From Sphingomonas sp. Leaf17 (GTDB taxonomy: Bacteria > Pseudomonadota > Alphaproteobacteria > Sphingomonadales > Sphingomonadaceae): a stretch of 64,000 nt of DNA. The stretch lies in the NCBI RefSeq assembly GCF_001421505.1, contig NZ_LMKL01000005.1:1-64000 (forward strand). Reading direction: 5' to 3'. The position numbers and the translations under genes were made by a program. Shown one piece after another: positions 8,076 through 17,044 of this stretch; position 1 is the stretch's first letter; each line of letters opens with the position of its first letter. Under the pieces are notes generated by a model. It ran no database searches and was not told where the DNA came from. It was given only the letters and a program-made list of their open reading frames with translations.

Positions 8076-10070
8076 CTACCGTATCCGCAATTCGAACGGC
8101 ACGGCGGGCAGGTCGTCTGCGCTATACAGGTTCACATAAGGAGAATCGGCCCAGGCATAGCGAACGCGCGTGACGCCGGGCCGGTTCGCACCGCGCAGGA
8201 TGACCCGCGTCCCGTCCGGCGTCCCGTCGACGAAACGGCAGGCCTGATCGTCGCATGCCTCGAATCCGATCGCCGTGGCGCTGCTGTAAGTGCGAAGGCC
8301 GCCCGTGGCATCGCGGAAATCGACGATCAGGTCCTCGCCCTGCCGTGTTGCCGCCACCGCCTCGGGGCCACCCGGTGCGATCGGTTCGCCATAGGCCACC
8401 GCCCGGGCCGCACGGGCCAGCCGCTCGCCGACGACGGTCTTCTGGGTCGGATGAATGTCGGTCCGGTCACCCACGTCGATCGACACGGCCAGTCCCGCAT
8501 GGCCATCGGCCCGCGCGACCTTGGCCTGCACGTCGCGCAACGCCGCGGATGCCGAGTTTGCCGGCTGGGTCGCGACCGCACCGTAATTGGCCAGCTGGAC
8601 GACCAGCATCGGCAGTGTCGGCTGGCCAAGGGTCCGCCGCCAGTCGGCCATCATCAGCGGCAGCAGCGTGGCATATTCATCCGCCGCACCGACATTCGAT
8701 TCGCCCTGATACCAGGCCGCCAGCTTGAAGCCGTAACCCGCCAACGGTGCGATCATGCCGTTGTATAATGTGGTCAAGCTGACCGGCACGTCCCAGGGGG
8801 CTGCGGGGATCGACAGGCCCCTGGCCGCCATCCCGACCTGATACCGCCACGCCGCCGTCAGCGGAATGAAGGCACCCGACGCGGTCTTTATGCCGCGATT
8901 GGCCGGCTGCCCCGTCAGGCCGCCGCCTGCGCCGCCGCTCAGCACACGGACCGCAATCACGTTGCGCCCCGCACGAAACACGCCCGCCGGTACCGTATAG
9001 TCGCGCCAGACCCACGCCGTGCTGCCCCCACCGACGCGCACGCCATTGACCCAGGTCGTGTCGAAGGTGTCGACCGGCCCGAGTTGCAGCAGGTTGGCGT
9101 CCCTGGCCTGCGCCTCGGTCAGATCGACCGTGGTGCGGAACCAGCCGACGCCGTCGAACGCGGCAAAAGCCGGAATGCCGGCGTCCTTCCACGATCCGGT
9201 CGGCGTCATCACCGGCCAGCGCGAGTCGTCGAAATCGGGCCTGGCCCACGCGCGCTGCGTCGCCGCCGCCGGGTCATGCGCGTCCCACCATGCCTCCTGC
9301 CGGCGCTCCTCGGTGGCGCGGGCCGCGGCCGGGTCGGTCGCGAGCTGCTGGACCGCCGCCACGCCGGCCGCATAGGCGGGCACGGTCCTGAGCGACGGGG
9401 CACCGATCCAGCCCTGAATCGTGGTGCCGCCCCATGCCGCCGTCACGAAACCGACCGGCACCTTCAGATGCTGCTTCAGCGATCGGGCCATGTAATAGCA
9501 GACGGCAGACGCCTCGCCGACCGTGTCCGGCCCGATCGCCCGCCACATCGCCGGCTTGGCCAGATCGTCGAGCGGCGCAGGCTGCGTCTCCTTGGGAATG
9601 GTCACGAAGCGCAGGTCGGGGTCGATTGCCGACGCGACCCCGCCCCAGGCATTGGTCGACAACCGGGCGGGGAACTCCATGTTGGACTGGCCGCCGCACA
9701 GATACACGTCGCCCACCGCAATGTCGGCGAACGAGGTGGCGGCCGTTCCCGCCCTGACGGTGAGCGTATGGCCCGTGCCCGCCGGCATCGCCGGGAACGT
9801 GACGCGCCAGCGCCCCTGTCCACTGGTCCGCGCGGTCACCGACCGACCAGCGAGCGTCACCGTGACGGCGGTCCGAGGCGCCGCCCTGCCCCAGACCGCG
9901 ATCGGCCGGTCGCGCTGCAGCACGGCATGGTCGGCAAAGATATGCGCGAAGGTCGGCGGGGCGGCCTGCGCCATCGCCGGCGCTGCGCCCGCCACCGTCA
10001 GCGTCGCCGCCGCGATTGCCACCATCGTCCCATATGCCATCGTCTTCTTCCCGTCCTGTCGTCGTGTCAT
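8076..10070 (-). CDS. sialate O-acetylesterase-like carbohydrate acetylesterase, exported
   Basis: SGNH-fold esterase, about 664 aa, that should remove O-acetyl groups from a polysaccharide. A signal peptide runs through TMVAIAAATLTVAGAAPAMAQA. DVYLCGGQSNMEF near residue 127 holds the nucleophile Ser and block I; AWYQGESN is the second SGNH block; DRTDIHPTQK has the Asp-x-x-His. A jelly-roll domain (about 275-395, starting near FDDSRWP) is inserted in the hydrolase domain, as in bimodular SAE/CE20-type xylan or xyloglucan esterases. ATG 10070 gives a positively charged n-region (TRRQDGKK). GTG 10088 overlaps the upstream stop, and ATG 10040 has the best ribosome site (GGGAAG), so the start is uncertain. 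It faces the mannanase genes, and deacetylation of mannan is the natural reading. True sialic acid as substrate is unlikely. Confidence 0.82.
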   Translation of the reverse strand: MTRRQDGKKTMAYGTMVAIAAATLTVAGAAPAMAQAAPPTFAHIFADHAVLQRDRPIAVWGRAAPRTAVTVTLAGRSVTARTSGQGRWRVTFPAMPAGTGHTLTVRAGTAATSFADIAVGDVYLCGGQSNMEFPARLSTNAWGGVASAIDPDLRFVTIPKETQPAPLDDLAKPAMWRAIGPDTVGEASAVCYYMARSLKQHLKVPVGFVTAAWGGTTIQGWIGAPSLRTVPAYAAGVAAVQQLATDPAAARATEERRQEAWWDAHDPAAATQRAWARPDFDDSRWPVMTPTGSWKDAGIPAFAAFDGVGWFRTTVDLTEAQARDANLLQLGPVDTFDTTWVNGVRVGGGSTAWVWRDYTVPAGVFRAGRNVIAVRVLSGGAGGGLTGQPANRGIKTASGAFIPLTAAWRYQVGMAARGLSIPAAPWDVPVSLTTLYNGMIAPLAGYGFKLAAWYQGESNVGAADEYATLLPLMMADWRRTLGQPTLPMLVVQLANYGAVATQPANSASAALRDVQAKVARADGHAGLAVSIDVGDRTDIHPTQKTVVGERLARAARAVAYGEPIAPGGPEAVAATRQGEDLIVDFRDATGGLRTYSSATAIGFEACDDQACRFVDGTPDGTRVILRGANRPGVTRVRYAWADSPYVNLYSADDLPAVPFELRIR

Positions 10071-10084
10071 TGAAAGTTCGTTGC

Positions 10085-11269
10085 TCACGCCCGGGCGACG
10101 GTGCGCAATCCGCCGATTCCCGCATCCGCCACCGGTGCGATCCGGTTACGTCCGTCCGCCTTGGCGACATAGGCCCAGCGGTCGGCGCGATCGAGCAGGG
10201 TCTCGACCGTATCACCTGGCTGGAGATCGGCGATGCCCCCGCTGACCGTGACCGCCGGCAGGGCGCCGCCCAGGTCGGGCAAGGTGCGGCGGATCGCCTG
10301 CGCCACCTGCCACGCACCGCGCAGCGTCGTGCGGTCGAGCATCACGACAAACTCCTCCCCGCCGATCCGGGCGATGACGGCCGATGGTGACACCGTCCGG
10401 CGCAGGGTGTCGGCAAAGGCGCGCAGCACCGCGTCACCGACCGCGTGGCCGAAGGTGTCGTTGATCCGTTTGAAATGATCGAGATCGAAAAAGATCAGCG
10501 CAAGCGGCATGTCCGTCCGGCGCATCTCGGCGATCATCCGCGCGGCCTGCCGCGCTAAACCGCGCCGGTTGGCGACCACCGTCAGCGGATCCGTTTCCGA
10601 TTCGCTGATCGTCTGGCCCATCGCCGCCTGCACCACGACAAGCAGGACGAACAGTCCGGCCATCACGATCAGCACGCCGCCGGTCGCCTGCGAGAACAGC
10701 GCGTAGGCGCTGGTGCTGTAGGCCATGGCGGTCGTGCCGGACCCGAAGGCGTGCGCGAAGAACGGCTTGGTGACGAAATGGGCCAGCATGAAGCCAAAGG
10801 TGATCGCGACGGCCAGCCACAGCCGTTGCCCCGTCCGGCGCGCGGCACCGATGGCGATCGACATCGACAGGGCCGCGGTCGCCATGAACGGTGCCTGATA
10901 CGCCAGTTCGTACCCCAGGTCGTTGCGCGGTCCGCCCCAGATCACGATCCGCGCCAGGATGCCGCCGGCCAGGATCGCGCCAACCAACCGCCAGGGCGCG
11001 GGTCGCCCAGCGGTCGCCGCCAGCCCGATCGACATGGCAAGACCGGACACCAGGAACGTGCCGTAGCTCGACGCGACGAAACTACTGTCCCAGGCCGTGA
11101 ACCGCACGCCCAGTTCGCTCAGCGGCGTCAGCATGCCGATGAGATAGGCCGTGCCGTACCAGATGACCTGCCGCTGCCCGGGGTACGACAGGCGAATGAC
11201 CGCAAAGGCGACGGCGAACAGCAGCGCCACCGACGCATTGACGATCAGAGCATACACCGCACCATCCAC
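10085..11269 (-). CDS. membrane diguanylate cyclase (GGDEF domain)
   Basis: A 394-aa protein with about seven hydrophobic segments in residues 1-215, then a GGDEF domain (about 225-380). FFDLDHFKRINDTFGHAVGD is the substrate/metal region and ARIGGEEFVVML the catalytic GGEEF loop, so it should make c-di-GMP. No RxxD inhibitory site precedes the loop (residues there are SPSAV), so product inhibition through the I-site is not expected. The membrane part is not a domain I can name. It lies immediately upstream of the acetylesterase, overlapping or abutting its start, and is therefore likely co-transcribed with a polysaccharide-degrading enzyme. The 222 bp between it and the divergent mannanase must contain both promoters; I saw no clear operator there. 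Confidence 0.88.
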   Translation of the reverse strand: MDGAVYALIVNASVALLFAVAFAVIRLSYPGQRQVIWYGTAYLIGMLTPLSELGVRFTAWDSSFVASSYGTFLVSGLAMSIGLAATAGRPAPWRLVGAILAGGILARIVIWGGPRNDLGYELAYQAPFMATAALSMSIAIGAARRTGQRLWLAVAITFGFMLAHFVTKPFFAHAFGSGTTAMAYSTSAYALFSQATGGVLIVMAGLFVLLVVVQAAMGQTISESETDPLTVVANRRGLARQAARMIAEMRRTDMPLALIFFDLDHFKRINDTFGHAVGDAVLRAFADTLRRTVSPSAVIARIGGEEFVVMLDRTTLRGAWQVAQAIRRTLPDLGGALPAVTVSGGIADLQPGDTVETLLDRADRWAYVAKADGRNRIAPVADAGIGGLRTVARA

Positions 11270-11491
11270 CTGGGGTCACCGTTCCTGTCGCATTGCCCTG
11301 TCCGACACCGCCATAAAACCGGCAGGCAACCATTGCGTTAATGCGCCGGCCTGTTTTCCACGGCGTACGCCATGATGTACTGCGGTCCTGTCTGACCGGA
11401 TAAATACTTTACGCCGCATGGCCTTGTGCATATCCAGCAGCGACCGGCCGAATACCGCTACCATGGCCGGTCACTGGAGAGGTTGCAGCGC

Positions 11492-12844
11492 ATGGATCAT
11501 GTTACCCGCCGTTCGATGATGGTCGCCGGCGCTGCCCTGTTGGGGGCCTGCGCCGCCGGAAACCGGCCCGGCACCCGCCCGGTGCCGCCGGCCGGCAGCG
11601 ACTTCGTCACTGTCGATGGCCTTGGCTTTCGTCGTCGTGGCGAACCCTATCGCTATGCCGGCGCGAACATCTGGTATGGCGCGTGGCTTGGTGCCGACAC
11701 CGCCTATGGCGATCGCGCGCGACTGGGTCGCGAACTGGACCGGTTGAAGGCGCTTGGCATCCGCAACCTGCGGATCCTGGGTTCGGCCGAACTGTCCCCG
11801 CTGAAAAACTCGATCACGCCGGGCTTTCGCGACAAGAGCAGCACCTACAACGAGGATCTGCTGAAGGGGCTGGACTGGATGCTGGCCGAGATGGCCAAGC
11901 GTGACATGACTGCGGTGATTTATCTGACCAACTTCTGGGAATGGTCGGGCGGAATGATGACCTATCTGTCGTGGGTCAATGGCGGCCGCTTCATCAACAT
12001 GAACGACCCCGCGCATCCCTGGCCCGAGTTTCCGAACTGGAACGCCGCCTTCTACGCCAACGGACAGGCGCAGGCGATGTACCGCGACTATATCCGCAGC
12101 GTCGTCACCCGGACCAATTCGGTCACCGGCGTCGTCTATGCCAGCGACCCGACGATCATGGCATGGCAGCTCGCCAACGAACCACGGCCCGGCGGATCGG
12201 ATGCGATCGCCGCCGCCAACCTGCCCAATTTCTATCGCTGGATCGACGGGACCGCCCGCTACATCAAGACGCTGGATCGCAATCACCTCGTCTCGACGGG
12301 ATCGGAGGGGTTGAAGGGGTCGATCGAGCGGGAGGATATCGTCCTCAACGCGCATCGCTCGCCGGCGATCGACTATCTGACCACGCATATCTGGCCGAAC
12401 AACTGGAGCTGGATGGACGCCGGGCGGCTGGCGCAGACCTATGATGCCGGCGCGGCCAAGGTCGCGGACTACATCGCGGCCCATGTCCGCATGGCCAAGG
12501 CGCTCGGCAAGCCGCTGGTGATCGAGGAGTTTGGCTATCCGCGCGACGGTGCCGACGCCTATGATCCGTCGATCCCGACGACATTCAAGGACCGGTTCTA
12601 CCGCCAGATCTATACCGCGATCGAGGCAAGCGCGAAGTCCGGCGGGCCGCTGGCCGGCTCGAACTTCTGGGCGTGGAATGGCGAGGCGCGGACCCCGCAT
12701 GCCGACCACCGGTTCGTGCGCGGCGACCTTGGCTATATGGGCGATCCCCCGCACGAGCCACAGGGGTGGTACGGCGTATTCGACAGCGATGCGTCGACGC
12801 TGGACGTGATCCGTGCCCACGCCGATGCGCTGGCGAAGGTGTGA
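11492..12844 (+). CDS. GH5 endo-beta-1,4-mannanase, probable lipoprotein
   Basis: Glycoside hydrolase family 5 enzyme, 450 aa, predicted to cut beta-1,4-mannan chains internally. The N terminus DHVTRRSMMVAGAALLGAC ends in a lipobox (LGAC) with a preceding twin Arg, so it should be a lipid-anchored, possibly Tat-exported protein. WQLANEPRPG contains the acid/base Glu230 of the NEP motif; VIEEFGYP holds the nucleophile Glu345 or Glu346. RNLRILG and HIWPNNWSWMD resemble the subsite regions of fungal-type GH5_7 mannanases. ATG 11492 is preferred, with GGAGAGG nine bases ahead; an upstream in-frame start at 11426 would spoil the signal. It is followed by the GH26 gene after 2 bp, so both belong to one operon. 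Confidence 0.88.
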   Translation: MDHVTRRSMMVAGAALLGACAAGNRPGTRPVPPAGSDFVTVDGLGFRRRGEPYRYAGANIWYGAWLGADTAYGDRARLGRELDRLKALGIRNLRILGSAELSPLKNSITPGFRDKSSTYNEDLLKGLDWMLAEMAKRDMTAVIYLTNFWEWSGGMMTYLSWVNGGRFINMNDPAHPWPEFPNWNAAFYANGQAQAMYRDYIRSVVTRTNSVTGVVYASDPTIMAWQLANEPRPGGSDAIAAANLPNFYRWIDGTARYIKTLDRNHLVSTGSEGLKGSIEREDIVLNAHRSPAIDYLTTHIWPNNWSWMDAGRLAQTYDAGAAKVADYIAAHVRMAKALGKPLVIEEFGYPRDGADAYDPSIPTTFKDRFYRQIYTAIEASAKSGGPLAGSNFWAWNGEARTPHADHRFVRGDLGYMGDPPHEPQGWYGVFDSDASTLDVIRAHADALAKV

Positions 12845-12846
12845 CG

Positions 12847-13878
12847 ATGCTGACCCGGCGCGATACGCTGGCGGCGACCGCCGCGCTCGGCCTGTCGACG
12901 GCGGCCCCGGCCTTCGCGGCGGCCCCGGCCTTCGCGGCGGGCGAGCCGGCGGCGGGCGTCCTCAGCAACCCGCGCGCGACCGCCGACGCACGGCGGCTCT
13001 ACGCTTATCTCTGGAGCCAGTACGGCAAGGCGACGCTGACCGGCCAGCAGGAGCAGGGATCGGGTCCGCCAAACCCGAATGCGGAACTCGACTATCTTCG
13101 GCGTGAAACCGGCCGTCTGCCGGCCCTGCTTGGCCTCGATTACATCGACCCCCGGGACAATGACGCGGTCAACGACCGTGCCACGGCCTGGGCACGCTCC
13201 GGCGGGATCGTCACCCTGTGCTGGCACTGGGGCGCGCCGGACATCGGCACGGGGTATGAAAACTCGAAAAGGGATTTCGATGTCGCCGCCGCGCTGAAGA
13301 CGGGCACGCCGCAGAACGTCGCCATGCTGCGCGACATGGATCATGTCGCCGGTCTTCTGGCCACCCTGCGCGACCGGGGCGTGACCGTGCTGTGGCGGCC
13401 ATTCCACGAATTCAGCGGCGACTGGTTCTGGTGGGGCAAGCATGGCCCGGATGCGTTCAAGGCGCTCTGGCGACTGATGTACGACCGTTGCACCCGGATG
13501 CACCGGCTCGACCACCTGATCTGGGTGTGCGGCTGGGCCGGGCAGAATGTCGATCCCGCCTGGTATCCCGGCCGGGCGCAGGTCGATGTGGCGGGCGCGG
13601 ACATCTATGCCGACGACCACGGCAATCTCGCGCCGATGTTCGCGCAGGTGAAACGAATCGTCGGCGATACCGTGCCGATCTGCCTTCACGAAAATGGTCC
13701 GGTCCCCGATTCCCGGCTTCTGGGACGCGATTCGGACTGGCTCTGGTTCATGACATGGCACTCCCGCTGGCTGACGGGCGCGGACCAGAACACGCCCGAC
13801 CAGCTTCGCCGCGACTTCGCCTCGAAACGCTACATCACCAAGGATGAACTTCCCAAATGGCTGAAGGCACGCGCATGA
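12847..13878 (+). CDS. GH26 beta-mannanase, exported
   Basis: Glycoside hydrolase family 26 enzyme, 343 aa, acting on beta-1,4-mannan. A leader beginning MLTRRDTLAATAALGLS and running to about residue 36 is a signal peptide with twin Arg; it contains an exact internal duplication. The catalytic domain starts near residue 45. WRPFHEFSGDWFWWG places the acid/base at Glu188, and CLHENGP places the nucleophile at Glu282. LTGQQEQ near the start of the domain is a common GH26 feature. Two mannanases of different families and different anchoring (the GH5 as lipoprotein, this one likely soluble) suggest division of labour between surface and periplasm. The stop overlaps the next ATG by 4 bp. Confidence 0.89.
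   Translation: MLTRRDTLAATAALGLSTAAPAFAAAPAFAAGEPAAGVLSNPRATADARRLYAYLWSQYGKATLTGQQEQGSGPPNPNAELDYLRRETGRLPALLGLDYIDPRDNDAVNDRATAWARSGGIVTLCWHWGAPDIGTGYENSKRDFDVAAALKTGTPQNVAMLRDMDHVAGLLATLRDRGVTVLWRPFHEFSGDWFWWGKHGPDAFKALWRLMYDRCTRMHRLDHLIWVCGWAGQNVDPAWYPGRAQVDVAGADIYADDHGNLAPMFAQVKRIVGDTVPICLHENGPVPDSRLLGRDSDWLWFMTWHSRWLTGADQNTPDQLRRDFASKRYITKDELPKWLKARA
12903..12938 (+). repeat. perfect 18-bp tandem duplication inside the GH26 signal peptide
   Basis: Bases 12903-12920 and 12921-12938 are identical copies of GGCCCCGGCCTTCGCGGC. They encode a doubled A-P-A-F-A-A segment around the expected signal-peptidase site. The exact identity suggests a recent slippage event that lengthened the leader by six residues without breaking the frame. 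Confidence 0.9.
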
Positions 13879-14978
13879 TCCTCGCCCGATACCTCCTGCT
13901 GGCGGCCGCCGCCTTTTCGGTGGCCGCCGCCGATGCGCCGGTCGGCGTCAGTCCGGCGCCTGCCGGCCGGGAACAGGGCCGTCCCCTGCCGCTGACGATC
14001 GGCGGGCGGGTGGACCGGCAGCCGGACGGGTATCACCGCCAGTGGCCGGGCACGTATTTCGATACCGCGTTCGACGGCGAATCGGTGCAGTTCGCGGTCG
14101 GGCCGGGCGACGTGGCGTTGAACGTCACCATCGACGGACAACAGGTCGCGCACCTCGTGAAGCCGCGCCCCGGACGCTATGCCGTAACGGGCCTGACGCC
14201 GGCCCGTCATACCATGCGGGTACAGGTCGCCAGCGAGAGCCAGGCCGGCCCGACCGTCTTCGGCGGCATCTATGCGACGGGCACCACCCGCCCCCTGCCC
14301 GCCCCGGCCCCGGTGCGACAGATCGAGTTCATCGGCGATTCGCATACCGTCGGCTATGGCAACACCTCGCCGACCCGCGACTGCACCGAAGCCGAGGTCT
14401 GGCAGACGACGGACACGTCGCGGGGCGTCGCGGTACAACTGTCTCAGCGTTACCGCGCGGCCTATCAGGTCAACGCGATTTCCGGGCGCGGGATCGTGCG
14501 CAACTATGACAACGCGCCCGGCGACACCGTGCCGACCGCCTACCCGTTCACGCTGTTCGACAAGGCGCGGGCCTACACCGATCCGGCATGGCACCCGCGC
14601 CTGATCGTCATCGCACTGGGCACCAACGATTTTTCCACGCCGTTGAAGCCCGGCGAGCCGTGGAAGACACGCGCCGACCTGCACGCCGATTACGAAACAC
14701 GCTACGTCGATTTCGTCCGTCGCCTGCGCGCGCGCGACCCGCAGGCCCATGTTCTGCTCTGGGCGACCGATCTGGCGGACGGCGAGATCGCGTCCGAAGT
14801 CGGCAAGGTCAAGGCAAGGCTGGATGCGGCCGGCGTCCGCAATGTCGGCTTCGTCCCGGTCAAGGGACTGGCCTTTTCGGGATGCCATTTCCATCCCTCG
14901 GCCGCCGACGATCGCCGGATCGCCGACCAGCTGGCGACCTATGTCGATTCGCATCCGGAACTGTGGTCGAAACGGTAA
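13875..14978 (+). CDS. CE2-type acetyl esterase (jelly roll + SGNH domain), exported
   Basis: Exported esterase of 367 aa with the two-domain plan of carbohydrate esterase family 2: a beta-sandwich (about 35-145) and an SGNH domain (about 150-365). A signal peptide MILARYLLLAAAAFSVAAADA opens the protein. FIGDSHTVGYGN has the nucleophile Ser156, ALGTNDF is the Asn-containing block, and GCHFHPSAADD carries the catalytic His. CE2 enzymes remove 6-O-acetyl groups from mannosyl or glucosyl units, which fits the two mannanases directly upstream. ATG 13875 overlaps the GH26 stop (ATGA); an earlier in-frame ATG at 13857 would lie within GH26 and precede the signal. With the SAE-like esterase at 8.1 kb, the locus holds two deacetylases of different families. 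Confidence 0.86.
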   Translation: MILARYLLLAAAAFSVAAADAPVGVSPAPAGREQGRPLPLTIGGRVDRQPDGYHRQWPGTYFDTAFDGESVQFAVGPGDVALNVTIDGQQVAHLVKPRPGRYAVTGLTPARHTMRVQVASESQAGPTVFGGIYATGTTRPLPAPAPVRQIEFIGDSHTVGYGNTSPTRDCTEAEVWQTTDTSRGVAVQLSQRYRAAYQVNAISGRGIVRNYDNAPGDTVPTAYPFTLFDKARAYTDPAWHPRLIVIALGTNDFSTPLKPGEPWKTRADLHADYETRYVDFVRRLRARDPQAHVLLWATDLADGEIASEVGKVKARLDAAGVRNVGFVPVKGLAFSGCHFHPSAADDRRIADQLATYVDSHPELWSKR

Positions 14979-15086
14979 CCATCGACCACCGTTTGCGGTC
15001 GGCTTCACGCCATTCGTCGCGTCCGATGTCATGATCCCGTCACAACGCTTGTCAGCCGATATGCAGCAGCGCTATGTGACGACGCC

Positions 15087-15956
15087 ATGACAATTCCCTC
15101 ACCGGATGGATCGCGCGACCGCCGGATCGAGGATCCTACAAACCTCTGGCTCATTCACCCGACGGCGCGGGCGCTGTTGCCGCGCGCGCTCGCCATGGGG
15201 CTGTCCGCCAACATGGTGTCGGTCGTCGGCCTGCTGGTCGGGACGGCCGCCGCCTTTTCCTTTGCCCAGTGGCGCGACTGGCGGTTTGCCGTTCTCGGCC
15301 TGGTCCTGGCGTTCTGCTGGCTGGTGGCCGACGGGCTGGACGGAATGGTCGCGCGCGCGCGCGGCACGTCCAGCGCGTTCGGGCGGATGATGGATGGCCT
15401 GTGCGATCACGGTGTCTTCTTCCTGCTCTATGTCTGCCTTGCGATGTCGCTCGGCACGCTGGAGGCATGGATGCTGGCCGTCGCCGCCGGGGTTGCCCAT
15501 GCCGTACAATCGAGCCTGTACGAGGCGGAACGCGCACGCTTCCACCGCCGGCTGAAGGGCGCGCCATGGGCTCCCGCCCCAAGCACCGGTGCGGCACTGG
15601 TGCGGCTGTACGATTACGTGGCCGGCAGCATGGAGCGTATCGCCGGCCGATTCGACGCGCGCATGGACGGCAGCAGCGCCGCCGCCGGACTTGTCGCCGC
15701 CTATTCGGCGCGGGCGATCGCGCCGATGCGTCTTTTGTCGCTGGAAACCGCAAACGTTCGCGTTATGGCGATCTTCGTCGCATCCGTCGTCGGCGATCCA
15801 CGTATCTTCTGGTGGTTCGAACTGACGGTGCTGACCGTCGTGGCCGCCATCGGCATCACCTGGCACCGCCAGGTCGAGGCCAGCCTTCTCCGTCGGCGCG
15901 CTGGCGCGTTCGACGATGCGAACCTGTCTAATTATTCGAAGGATCACTCTAGCTAA
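15087..15956 (+). CDS. CDP-alcohol phosphotransferase family membrane enzyme
   Basis: Inner-membrane enzyme of 289 aa that joins an alcohol or phosphoalcohol to a CDP-activated partner with release of CMP. The full signature is visible: Asp82, Asp85-Gly86, Ala89-Arg90, Gly99, Asp103 and Asp107 in DGLDGMVARARG through RMMDGLCDH. Several hydrophobic helices follow. At 289 aa it is longer than typical PgsA-like members (around 200 aa). Its stop overlaps by one base the start of inositol-phosphate synthase, and a sugar-phosphate-type nucleotidyltransferase follows. So it may use CDP-inositol (as in di-inositol-phosphate synthase) or attach inositol phosphate to CDP-diacylglycerol. Before the start, CGTCACA (15038-15044) and TGTGACG (15075-15081) form an inverted repeat of unknown meaning. 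Confidence 0.85.
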   Translation: MTIPSPDGSRDRRIEDPTNLWLIHPTARALLPRALAMGLSANMVSVVGLLVGTAAAFSFAQWRDWRFAVLGLVLAFCWLVADGLDGMVARARGTSSAFGRMMDGLCDHGVFFLLYVCLAMSLGTLEAWMLAVAAGVAHAVQSSLYEAERARFHRRLKGAPWAPAPSTGAALVRLYDYVAGSMERIAGRFDARMDGSSAAAGLVAAYSARAIAPMRLLSLETANVRVMAIFVASVVGDPRIFWWFELTVLTVVAAIGITWHRQVEASLLRRRAGAFDDANLSNYSKDHSS

Positions 15957-17044
15957 TGTCTAACATTCGTATCGCGATCGTTGGGGTCGGCAATTGCGCG
16001 AGCTCGCTGGTGCAGGGTCTGACCCATTATCGCGAGGGCACGAACGATACCGTCGGCCTGATGCATTGGGAAATGGGCGGCTACAAGCCAAGCGACATCC
16101 AGGTCGTGGCCGCATGGGACGTCGACCGGCGCAAGGTTGGCGTCGACGTCGCCGAGGCCATTTTCGCCAAGCCCAACTGCACCGCGATCTTCGCGCCCAA
16201 GGTCGAATCGACCGGCACGATCGTGAAGATGGGCGCGGTGATGGACGGCGTCGCCGACCACATGGCCGACTACAAGGATGACCGGACGTTCTTGGTCGCC
16301 AACGACACCCAGCCGACCAAGGCCGAAGTGGTCGCCGAGCTGAAGGCGTCGGGCACCGACGTCCTGATGAACTATCTGCCGGTCGGCAGCCAGCAGGCGA
16401 CCGAGTTCTACGCCGAATGTGCGCTGGAAGCGGGTGTCGCCTTCGTCAACAACATCCCCGTGTTCATCGCGTCGAACCCGATCTGGGCCAAGAAGTTCGA
16501 GGATGCCGGCGTGCCGATCATCGGCGACGACATCAAGGCGCAGCTGGGCGCGACCATCGTCCACCGCGTGCTGACCGACCTGTTCGCCAAGCGTGGCGTC
16601 AAGCTGGAGCGGACGTATCAGCTCAACACCGGCGGCAACACCGACTTCCTGAACATGTCGAACCACCGTCGCCTGGAATCGAAGAAGATTTCCAAGACCG
16701 AAGCCGTGCAGTCGGTCGCGGCCGAGCGGCTTGACGACGACAACGTCCATATCGGCCCGTCCGATTATGTGCCGTGGCAGAACGACAACAAGGTCTGCTT
16801 CCTGCGTATGGAAGGCCAGATGTTCGGCGGCGTGCCGATGAACCTCGAACTGCGCCTGTCGGTCGAGGATTCGCCCAATTCGGCCGGCGTTGCGATCGAC
16901 ATGATCCGTTGCGCCAAGATCGCCAGCGACCGCGGCCTGAAGGGCGTGATCGACCCGGCATCGGCCTATTTCTGCAAGCATCCGCGCACGCAGATGACCG
17001 ACGATCTCGCCCAGCTGGCGGTCGAGGAGTTCATCGCGGCTTGA
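15956..17044 (+). CDS. ino1: inositol-3-phosphate synthase
   Basis: Cytoplasmic NAD-dependent isomerase, 362 aa, converting glucose 6-phosphate to 1D-myo-inositol 3-phosphate. The N terminus IRIAIVGVGNCASSLVQG is the Rossmann nucleotide loop. VPIIGDDIKAQLGATIVHR, LNTGGNTDFLNM and SKKISKTEAV belong to the conserved catalytic region that contains the essential lysines. The size fits the short archaeal/actinobacterial-type enzyme rather than the roughly 500-aa eukaryotic one. Start ATG 15956 shares its A with the stop of the preceding gene, and its own stop overlaps the next start by 4 bp. It therefore supplies inositol phosphate to the two partner enzymes. The gene is uncommon outside inositol-lipid makers and thermophiles. 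Confidence 0.93.
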   Translation: MSNIRIAIVGVGNCASSLVQGLTHYREGTNDTVGLMHWEMGGYKPSDIQVVAAWDVDRRKVGVDVAEAIFAKPNCTAIFAPKVESTGTIVKMGAVMDGVADHMADYKDDRTFLVANDTQPTKAEVVAELKASGTDVLMNYLPVGSQQATEFYAECALEAGVAFVNNIPVFIASNPIWAKKFEDAGVPIIGDDIKAQLGATIVHRVLTDLFAKRGVKLERTYQLNTGGNTDFLNMSNHRRLESKKISKTEAVQSVAAERLDDDNVHIGPSDYVPWQNDNKVCFLRMEGQMFGGVPMNLELRLSVEDSPNSAGVAIDMIRCAKIASDRGLKGVIDPASAYFCKHPRTQMTDDLAQLAVEEFIAA

